From Actinomycetota bacterium (GTDB lineage Bacteria; Actinomycetota; Acidimicrobiia; Acidimicrobiales; Acidimicrobilacustridaceae), in NCBI GenBank assembly GCA_026393455.1, contig JAPLAE010000103.1, forward strand, positions 1 to 32,091: a stretch of 32,091 nt of DNA, given 5' to 3'. The notes beneath the pieces are model-generated. The model saw only the letters and a list, made by a program, of their open reading frames with translations, was not told the DNA's origin and searched no databases. Every line of letters starts with the position of its first letter. Position 1 is the first letter of the stretch. Made by a program: the position numbers and the translations under genes. Of the stretch, positions 26,939 to 32,091 are shown one piece after another.

Positions 26939-27676
26939 ATGATTGAGAGCGCGTCCAATAGCAGCAGAGTGCTCGTTATCATTCCCGCCTTCAACGAACA
27001 CGAAACTCTCCCGTCGACCCTCGCAGAGTTGAAGCGCACCGTCCCAGACTTCGATGTCGTCGTAGTTGATGACGGATCAAAAGACGACACCGCCGACCTC
27101 GCCGAAGCCAACGGAGCTATCTGCCTTCGACTTCCATTCAACCTCGGCATTGGCGGCGCACTCCGCACCGGCTTCCGATTCGCCGTTGAGCGTGGTTATG
27201 GCCGTGCCATTCAGTTCGATGCCGATGGACAACATGACGCATCGCAGATTGCAGCCATCTTGGCCCCCCTCAACGAAGGCGCCGACCTTGTCATTGGGTC
27301 ACGTTTTGCTGGAGTGGGCGACTACCACGTTGGTCGCAGCCGTGGCGTCGCCATGGGCATTCTTCGTTGGTCGATTCAGCGCCTCGCCGGGCAAAAGTTT
27401 TCTGACACGTCTTCCGGCTTTCGCGCGTTCAACTCGGACATGCTCGCAATGTTCGCCACTGATTATCCGATCGAATATATGGACTCGGCGGAAGCACTTG
27501 TCCTTGCGTGCCGCGCCGATTTCGATGTTCGTGAAGTTCCCGTCACGATGCGTGAACGCTCTGGCGGTCAAGCATCGAACCGCAGTTTCCGACTCGTGTA
27601 CCACTACTTACGAGTCTTGGTCTCTCTTGCGAACACACCACGGCGCAGTCGCACACCGAAAGCGGTCGCGTCATGA
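26939..27676 (+). CDS. GT2 glycosyltransferase, polyprenyl-phosphate sugar synthase (DPM1/GtrB-like), second copy
   Basis: A 245-residue DPM1-like GT2 with VLVIIPAFNE (11-20), VVDDGSKDD (42-50), the DXD motif D94-A-D96 followed by GQHD, SDTSSGFRAF, and ERSGGQAS near the end. It is clearly paralogous to the protein at 11684-12409, with the same motif order and length and no membrane helices of its own. The open frame extends to 26702, but that part lies across the sirtuin gene, so I take the ATG at 26939. It overlaps the following DUF2304 gene by four bases (ATGA). It should charge polyprenyl phosphate with a sugar; which sugar, and whether it differs from the first copy's, is unknown. Confidence 0.88.
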   Translation: MIESASNSSRVLVIIPAFNEHETLPSTLAELKRTVPDFDVVVVDDGSKDDTADLAEANGAICLRLPFNLGIGGALRTGFRFAVERGYGRAIQFDADGQHDASQIAAILAPLNEGADLVIGSRFAGVGDYHVGRSRGVAMGILRWSIQRLAGQKFSDTSSGFRAFNSDMLAMFATDYPIEYMDSAEALVLACRADFDVREVPVTMRERSGGQASNRSFRLVYHYLRVLVSLANTPRRSRTPKAVAS

Positions 27677-28074
27677 GTCTTCGTGCACACGTCGCACTCG
27701 CCCTTCTCGTCGCACTCGCAATTGTCGGCATTGTGATCTTGGTTCGTCGTCGATACCTCAAGGCGAAGTACTCACTTCTGTGGCTGAGCCTCGGTGCAGT
27801 CATGGTCATCATCGCTGCCGTCCCAGGCCTTCTCGACTGGACGGCGGAACGGCTCGGTATTTGGTATCAGCCGACACTTCTCATTCTTCTTGGGCTCGCT
27901 TTGCTCCTTTTGATCGTCGTGCACTTTTCTTACGAACTCACCCGTTCAGAAAACCGCACACGTGAACTCGCCGAACAACTCGCGCTACTTCGACTGCGAG
28001 TCACCGAACTGCAGCATTCGATAGATGATGCCGCAGCCCAAACCGGAACCGACGAGACCAACTCTCCTTCCTGA
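27673..28074 (+). CDS. DUF2304 small membrane protein, second copy
   Basis: A 133-residue protein with three hydrophobic spans (about 7-23, 32-50 and 68-88), the basic loop RRRYLKAKYSLLWL between the first two, and a charged helical tail containing RELAEQLALLRLRV. The first copy has a comparable tail (QVETLAQQLALRE), so the shared tail is probably functional, perhaps as a coiled coil contacting the GT2. It begins within the GT2 stop (ATGA). No downstream gene with DUF2142 follows here, unlike the first copy. Confidence 0.82.
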   Translation: MSLRAHVALALLVALAIVGIVILVRRRYLKAKYSLLWLSLGAVMVIIAAVPGLLDWTAERLGIWYQPTLLILLGLALLLLIVVHFSYELTRSENRTRELAEQLALLRLRVTELQHSIDDAAAQTGTDETNSPS

Positions 28075-28139
28075 TACCTCCGGAAACGGTCCTTCTGGCC
28101 CGTTGACCGTGGACCTTCGCAGGACGAAAGTCACCGAAA

Positions 28140-28159
28140 CATCACGAAAGGTCGTGATG
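28140..28159. promoter_or_regulatory. Perfect 8-base inverted repeat upstream of the 217-residue hypothetical
   Basis: CATCACGA (28140-28147) and TCGTGATG (28152-28159) flank the four bases AAGG, ending 25 bases before the GTG at 28185. It could be an operator or an RNA hairpin near the 5' end of the message. A second inverted repeat, ACGGTC/GACCGT, lies about 35-55 bases further upstream, next to a TTGACC hexamer that could be a -35 box. No T-run follows, so a terminator for the DUF2304 gene is unlikely. Confidence 0.4.
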
Positions 28160-28184
28160 GACGCTGACGTCTTCAGGAGGACGA

Positions 28185-28838
28185 GTGACCCTCATTGCCG
28201 ATCCCGTTGAGCCAACCACCACCTATGCCGTTGAGTCCTGGTGCGACCCGGTCATCGACCAGCTTGGCCACGACCCGCGCTCTGCTTATGTTGAAACGTT
28301 CTGGTTGCCGATTCTTGGTCCATCTTCAGTCTGGCTTCTGCGGCGTCTGGCTGACGGGCTCGACCGAAACCCCGAGGGCTTCGAACTCGATCTCATCGAC
28401 ACCGCCCAATCATTGGGCGTCGGAATGCGCGGTGGTCGTAATGCTCCACTCTTGCGCACCTTTGAACGGTGCTGTCGCTTTGGCGCTGCTCGCATGCATG
28501 GGCCGACCTCACTCATGGTCCGTCGTCGCCTTGCCCCGCTCACTCGCGCACAAACCGAACGACTTCCCCAGTCGCTTCAGGCTCGCCACGACGCATGGCT
28601 ACGTCAGTCCCGCACATCGCCATCGTTCGAACAGATGCAGACACGTGCTCGTTCTCTTGCGCTGTCAATGATCCAACTCGGCGAAGAAAACATCACCATC
28701 GAGCGTCAGCTGCATCGTTGGCGCTTCCATCCAGCTGTCGCTCACGATGCAGTTCGATGGGCACTTGCTCGAGCTCCGCAGGCCGAAGCGCCCACCACCA
28801 CGCTAAAACGGCAGGGAATCAGCGACGACGTGGCGTGA
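28185..28838 (+). CDS. Conserved hypothetical protein, possible winged-helix DNA-binding
   Basis: A 217-residue protein I cannot assign to a named family. It has no signal peptide or membrane span and is rich in Arg and Leu. Residues about 35-60 contain a hydrophobic helix with LGPSSVWLLRRLADGL. Residues 66-118 read as helix, the turn SLGVGMRGGRNAP, a basic helix LLRTFERCCRFGAARM, then a strand LMVRRRLAPLT, which resembles a winged-helix arrangement; this is inference from pattern only. The GTG at 28185 has an excellent AGGAGG four bases upstream, the strongest ribosome site in the window. It starts after a gap holding inverted repeats, and its 3' end overlaps the convergent aminopeptidase gene by 20 bases. 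Confidence 0.75.
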   Translation: MTLIADPVEPTTTYAVESWCDPVIDQLGHDPRSAYVETFWLPILGPSSVWLLRRLADGLDRNPEGFELDLIDTAQSLGVGMRGGRNAPLLRTFERCCRFGAARMHGPTSLMVRRRLAPLTRAQTERLPQSLQARHDAWLRQSRTSPSFEQMQTRARSLALSMIQLGEENITIERQLHRWRFHPAVAHDAVRWALARAPQAEAPTTTLKRQGISDDVA

Positions 28839-30291
28839 AGGTGCGAGCAAGTTCGAGGAGCGTGCGCACGCCATAACCGGTTCCGCCCTTTGTGGTTTCG
28901 GCGTCATCAGCTTCAGACCATGCCGTTCCGGCAATATCGATATGCGCCCAGGGAATGTCGTCTCCAACAAATTCCTGAAGGAAGAGGCCCGCGGTAATTG
29001 TGCCGCCGCCACGCGACCGAGAGATGTTGCGCAAATCAGCGACATCGGAATCGAGAAAGGCCCGATAGTCGGTCGGCAACGGAAGCGGCCACATACGTTC
29101 TCCTGCGGACTCCGCAGCGGCCTCGACATCGTCAAGCCATGCGTCGCTATTTGACATCACCGCTGCGATTCGACCGCCAAGCGCAATTTCAACTGCGCCA
29201 GTCAACGTCGCCAGATCGACAATTGCATCGGGCGCGTCTTCGGTCGCCAACGAAAGAGCGTCGGCAAGAACGAGGCGACCTTCAGCATCGGTGTTGAGGA
29301 CTTCTACGGTCGTACCATTGCGGATGGTGAGCACATCGCCGGGACGGGTTGCGTCACCATCACTCATGTTGTCGGTCATGGGCAGATAACCGACAACCTT
29401 GCACTTTGGAGCGACTGCCCTGAGAGCAGCGAAGCAACCCAGCACCGCTGCAGCGCCACCCATGTCCATTTTCATGGTCATCATGCCTTCGCCACTTTTG
29501 ATGGACAGACCGCCGGAGTCGAAAGTAATTCCTTTTCCGACCAACGCGAGCGTGCCCTTTGGCGAACGAGGCGTATAGGTGATCTTCACAAATCGCGGTT
29601 CAAGCGTGGAACCACGATTTACTCCCAGAAGTCCACCGAGTTTCTGCCGACGGATTTGCGCGAGGTTGAGCACTTCGATGGTGAACCGCTCGCGACGAGC
29701 GAGTTTGACGGCTTCTTGTGCGAGCGCGTCGGGCGTGAGATCGCCACCTGGTCGGTTGACGAGATCTCGAGCAAAGTTCTGGGCTTCACCAATCTTCAGA
29801 CCTTCAGCAAATGCATCAGTTGAAGCTTTGCCACTGATCCCCGCGACCGTGACCGTTGTTAAAGCGACAGGCTTGGGATCAGATCGGTATTCGGTAAAGC
29901 GATACGCGCCGAGCACGAGGCCTTCCGCCAATGCCCGCAACGCCGTCGTGCGATCAGTTGCTGCGCGCTGATCGATCAGATCACTGACATCGACGGCGAT
30001 GCGCTTGGAACGCGACCCAGCGCGCACGCCTTGTGCACCGAAACGCCGCAGCCGATTGTCATCAACAGACTTCGAAGCGCCAACACCAATAACGATGAGT
30101 GAACGACCTCTGGCATCGACGACGAATGCCGTCTGATCGGCTGCGCCGGTAAAGCCTTGCGTGTGTAACGCCGCAATCGGCAGTCCACGTGCCTTCAATG
30201 CCCGATCGGAACACTTGTCAGAGGCAACGGCGACGACGACGGCATCGACAGTCGCAGGGACGGAACGGGCAGGCGAAATCTTCAGAGCCAC
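28819..30291 (-). CDS. pepA: Leucyl aminopeptidase (M17 family)
   Basis: A cytoplasmic two-metal aminopeptidase of 490 residues that removes N-terminal residues from peptides. The C-terminal catalytic domain has VGKGITFDSGG and the family signature N333-TDAEGRL. All ligands map onto E. coli PepA with a constant offset of 17: Lys253, Asp258, Asp276, Asp335 and Glu337 for the metals, and Lys265 and Arg339 for catalysis. The N-terminal part (about 1-150) is the variable Peptidase_M17_N-type domain. The GTG at 30291 has AGAGG five bases upstream. It follows the adenosyltransferase gene by 39 bases on the same strand and may share its transcript. Confidence 0.96.
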   Translation of the reverse strand: MALKISPARSVPATVDAVVVAVASDKCSDRALKARGLPIAALHTQGFTGAADQTAFVVDARGRSLIVIGVGASKSVDDNRLRRFGAQGVRAGSRSKRIAVDVSDLIDQRAATDRTTALRALAEGLVLGAYRFTEYRSDPKPVALTTVTVAGISGKASTDAFAEGLKIGEAQNFARDLVNRPGGDLTPDALAQEAVKLARRERFTIEVLNLAQIRRQKLGGLLGVNRGSTLEPRFVKITYTPRSPKGTLALVGKGITFDSGGLSIKSGEGMMTMKMDMGGAAAVLGCFAALRAVAPKCKVVGYLPMTDNMSDGDATRPGDVLTIRNGTTVEVLNTDAEGRLVLADALSLATEDAPDAIVDLATLTGAVEIALGGRIAAVMSNSDAWLDDVEAAAESAGERMWPLPLPTDYRAFLDSDVADLRNISRSRGGGTITAGLFLQEFVGDDIPWAHIDIAGTAWSEADDAETTKGGTGYGVRTLLELARTFTPRRR

Positions 30292-30330
30292 GAGGACCTC
30301 TTTATTGGGTTCAGGAGAACGAATCGATGA

Positions 30331-30867
30331 TTAGGGCTTCACGGACCGCGTTGGCAACGATGTGCCTTCTTGCCAGCGAGCAAGAGTCCAGAGCAGATCC
30401 GATAAGCGGTTGAGATAGGGAACGACTGCGCTTCCGGGACCAGCAGCAGCGAGACTGTCGCGCTCGGCGCGACGAGCAACTGTTCGTGCGACGTCGAGCA
30501 GTGCGCCGATTCGATTCTGACCCGGCACGACGAACTCGGTCGGCTGTTCGAACTTCGCGCTTGTGCTGTCGATCAACTCTTCGAGATGGGAGACCATGTC
30601 GTCGGTCACGAGTGTTGCCCCTGCCTTCAACTTGTCGCGACTACCGGGATCGGCGGCGAGTTCGCCCATCAGAACCCAGAGGTCACGTTCAAGATGCACC
30701 AACAGGTCGCCCAGTTCGGCATCGGCTTCCGCTCGAGCCAGCCCGAGAAACGATTGCAACTCGTCGACGGTCCCGTAGGCAGTCGGTGCCGCTGAATTTT
30801 TTGCGACACGACCGCCATAGAGCAGCCCAGTTGTGCCGTCATCACCTTTACGCGTATAGATCTTCAC
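30331..30867 (-). CDS. Cob(I)alamin adenosyltransferase, PduO type
   Basis: It transfers the adenosyl group of ATP to cob(I)alamin, making adenosylcobalamin, the cofactor of the mutase at 644. The 178-residue all-helical protein has the ATP motif YTRKGDDGTTGL (4-15) and the C-terminal block DVARTVARRAER (125-136) followed by YLNRLSDLL. Where most family members have PGG...LHVART it has PGQNRIGALLDVART, with Asp125 in the place of the common His. The GTG at 30867 has no ribosome site but has TAGGCT seven bases upstream, fitting a leaderless start. Confidence 0.93.
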   Translation of the reverse strand: MKIYTRKGDDGTTGLLYGGRVAKNSAAPTAYGTVDELQSFLGLARAEADAELGDLLVHLERDLWVLMGELAADPGSRDKLKAGATLVTDDMVSHLEELIDSTSAKFEQPTEFVVPGQNRIGALLDVARTVARRAERDSLAAAGPGSAVVPYLNRLSDLLWTLARWQEGTSLPTRSVKP

Positions 30868-30874
30868 GACCGCG

Positions 30875-30880
30875 AGCCTA
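30875..30880 (-). promoter_or_regulatory. -10 box TAGGCT (leaderless) of the adenosyltransferase gene
   Basis: TAGGCT ends seven bases before the GTG at 30867, in the divergent gap to metH. Spacing and sequence match the other TAnnnT boxes in the window. Confidence 0.4.
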
Positions 30881-30934
30881 GAGGCAGCGAGGCAGCGAAC
30901 CCGCCTCCAGCGTCTGATCGCGACCGCGCTCTGC

Positions 30935-31040
30935 TACCGTGTGAGAGTCGAAGCTGACCTGATGGGTAGGGCGTGATGCCCCGGCTTGCGGCGAGATCAC
31001 ATCCGATGCTCGTTCCGCGCCAAACCATCTTCAGGAGATC
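30935..31040 (+). promoter_or_regulatory. metH leader with hairpin and possible extended -10
   Basis: TACCGT at 30935-30940 preceded by TGC resembles an extended -10 box and would give a leader of about 100 bases. Within it GTGAT (30973-30977) pairs with ATCAC (30996-31000), enclosing a CCG/CGG stem around GCTTG. An AAGC at 30950-30953 could pair with the loop. The leader is long for this window and metH genes are often riboswitch-controlled, but I see neither a cobalamin box nor the full SAM-IV core, so no class is assigned. The ribosome site AGGAG is at 31033-31037. Confidence 0.3.
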
Positions 31041-31044
31041 CACG

Positions 31045-32091
31045 ATGAGCACATTCCTTGAGGCAATCCATGACCGGGTCGTCATCTTCGACGGCGGCAT
31101 GGGCACCTGCATTCAGACCAGTGGTGTCACGGCTGACGATTTTGGTGGACCGGACCTCGAGGGCTGCAACGAACTCCTCGTCGTCACCCGACCTGACGTC
31201 ATTGCCGATGTTCACGCCCGTTACCTCGAGGTCGGCTGCGATGTCATCGAGACCGATACGTTCGGCGCGTTCGCTATCCCGCTGGGCGAATACGACCTCG
31301 CCGATCGTGTTCACGAATTGAACGTTGTGGCTGCCCGCCTTGCCCGAGGCGTCGCGAATGACTTTTCGACCCCCGACCAGCCTCGTTGGGTCGCCGGCTC
31401 AATCGGGCCCGGCACTCGCTTCCCTTCACTCGGTCAGATTCGCTATGCCGAACTTCGAGACCACTACGAAGCGCAGGCGCGAGCGCTCATCGAAGGTGGT
31501 GTCGACCTTCTGATTATCGAGACCATGTTCGATCTCCTCACTGTAAAAGCCGCCATGAACGGCTCTCGCCGAGCGATGCGAGCAGAGGGTCGTGAAGTAC
31601 CACTTCAGGTGCAGGTCACGATGGAACTCACCGGTCGCATGCTGCCAGGGACCGAAATTGCAGCGGCTCTTGCCGCAATCGACCCGCTCCATCCCGATGT
31701 CATTGGCATTAACTGCGCAACTGGTCCGGTCGAAATGGGCGAACACCTTCGTCATCTCGCCGCCCACGCCCGCATGCCTATCTCATGTATTCCAAATGCC
31801 GGCCTGCCGAGTGTTGTCGACGGACATATGCACTACGACCTCTCGCCAGAAGGTCTGGCCGACCACCATGAACGATTCATCACCGAACTTGGCGTGAACA
31901 TCGTCGGTGGCTGCTGCGGAACAACACCCGAGCACCTCGCCGCTGTCGTCGAACGCTGCCGCGATCTCACTCCTGCCCCACGTAAGCCGATGCACGAGGC
32001 CGGAGCAACATCGATCTATTCGCTCGTACCGTTTGAACAAGACACCTCGTTCATGATCATTGGCGAACGCACAAACGCCAACGGTTCGAAG
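31045..32091 (+). CDS. metH: Cobalamin-dependent methionine synthase (3' end beyond window)
   Basis: It methylates homocysteine to methionine using methylcobalamin and methyltetrahydrofolate. The first 349 codons are present and remain open at the window edge. Residues about 1-305 are the homocysteine-binding barrel: FDGGMGTCIQ near the N-terminus, the zinc ligands Cys224 in GINCATGP and Cys290-Cys291 in GGCCGTTPEH. From about 330 the folate domain begins with FMIIGERTNANGSK. The pterin, B12 and reactivation domains should follow to the right. The ATG at 31045 has AGGAG about seven bases upstream. It is divergent from the cobalamin adenosyltransferase gene with a 177-base gap. Confidence 0.95.
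   Translation, partial: MSTFLEAIHDRVVIFDGGMGTCIQTSGVTADDFGGPDLEGCNELLVVTRPDVIADVHARYLEVGCDVIETDTFGAFAIPLGEYDLADRVHELNVVAARLARGVANDFSTPDQPRWVAGSIGPGTRFPSLGQIRYAELRDHYEAQARALIEGGVDLLIIETMFDLLTVKAAMNGSRRAMRAEGREVPLQVQVTMELTGRMLPGTEIAAALAAIDPLHPDVIGINCATGPVEMGEHLRHLAAHARMPISCIPNAGLPSVVDGHMHYDLSPEGLADHHERFITELGVNIVGGCCGTTPEHLAAVVERCRDLTPAPRKPMHEAGATSIYSLVPFEQDTSFMIIGERTNANGSK

Noticed and set aside
30960-31000. SAM-IV riboswitch upstream of metH
   Set aside because: Only a short CCCCGGCTTGC-like stretch matches; the rest of the conserved core, including the CGGCAACC segment, is absent.

Overview
The window looks like a chromosomal segment of a high-GC actinobacterium, most plausibly of the class Acidimicrobiia. 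This is inferred from gene content and protein style (methylmalonyl-CoA mutase/MeaB, long-form RmlA, secreted GH25 proteins, GT2-DUF2304 pairs), moderate-to-high GC, many GTG starts and several apparently leaderless promoters; no taxonomic marker is present. Genes are packed almost without gaps and no stretch over 300 bases lacks a gene. I saw no tRNA, rRNA, IS element, prophage gene or CRISPR array.

Layout. 1-609 (-): 5' part of an ABC transporter ATPase, cut by the window edge. 644-3783 (+): methylmalonyl-CoA mutase and its G-protein chaperone MeaB, overlapping by 4 bases. 3838-5609 (+): a small coiled-coil protein coupled to a two-part GT2 glycosyltransferase. 12409-5606 (-): a probable seven-gene operon of DPM-like GT2, DUF2304 membrane protein, DUF2142-type membrane protein, Wzm-like permease, Wzt-like ATPase with a C-terminal cargo domain, GT2 and GT4. 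13832-12459 (-): a GT2 with an inserted domain. 16267-13884 (-): dTDP-rhamnose genes rfbC-rfbB-rfbD. 18383-16326 (-): secreted GH25 muramidase with four about 100-residue repeats. 19586-18492 (-): rfbA. 21599-19656 (-): putative lipoprotein with three copies of the same repeat. 22259-21663 (-): methyltransferase. 22326-23381 (+): rhamnosyltransferase-like GT2. 24719-23382 (-): MOP-type flippase. The remainder is mostly housekeeping: rhodanese-MoeB fusion, Sir2 deacylase, a second DPM-like GT2/DUF2304 pair, a conserved hypothetical, leucyl aminopeptidase, cobalamin adenosyltransferase, and the start of metH.

How it fits together. The centre (3.8-24.7 kb) is a cell-surface polysaccharide locus: RfbA/B/C/D make dTDP-L-rhamnose, at least seven glycosyltransferases assemble glycan, and both an ABC exporter (Wzm/Wzt) and a flippase can move product across the membrane. 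Two exported proteins carrying the same repeat lie on either side of rfbA, so the repeat may bind cell-wall glycan. The flanks share a cobalamin theme: mutB and metH encode B12 enzymes, MeaB protects mutase, and the PduO-type transferase makes adenosylcobalamin.

The least understood items are the repeat module and the N-terminal domain of the lipoprotein, the duplicated GT2-DUF2304 pair, the GT2 with an inserted domain, the 217-residue hypothetical with a hairpin and strong ribosome-binding site, and a recurrent TAnnnT box 6-10 bases before start codons that lack a Shine-Dalgarno sequence.
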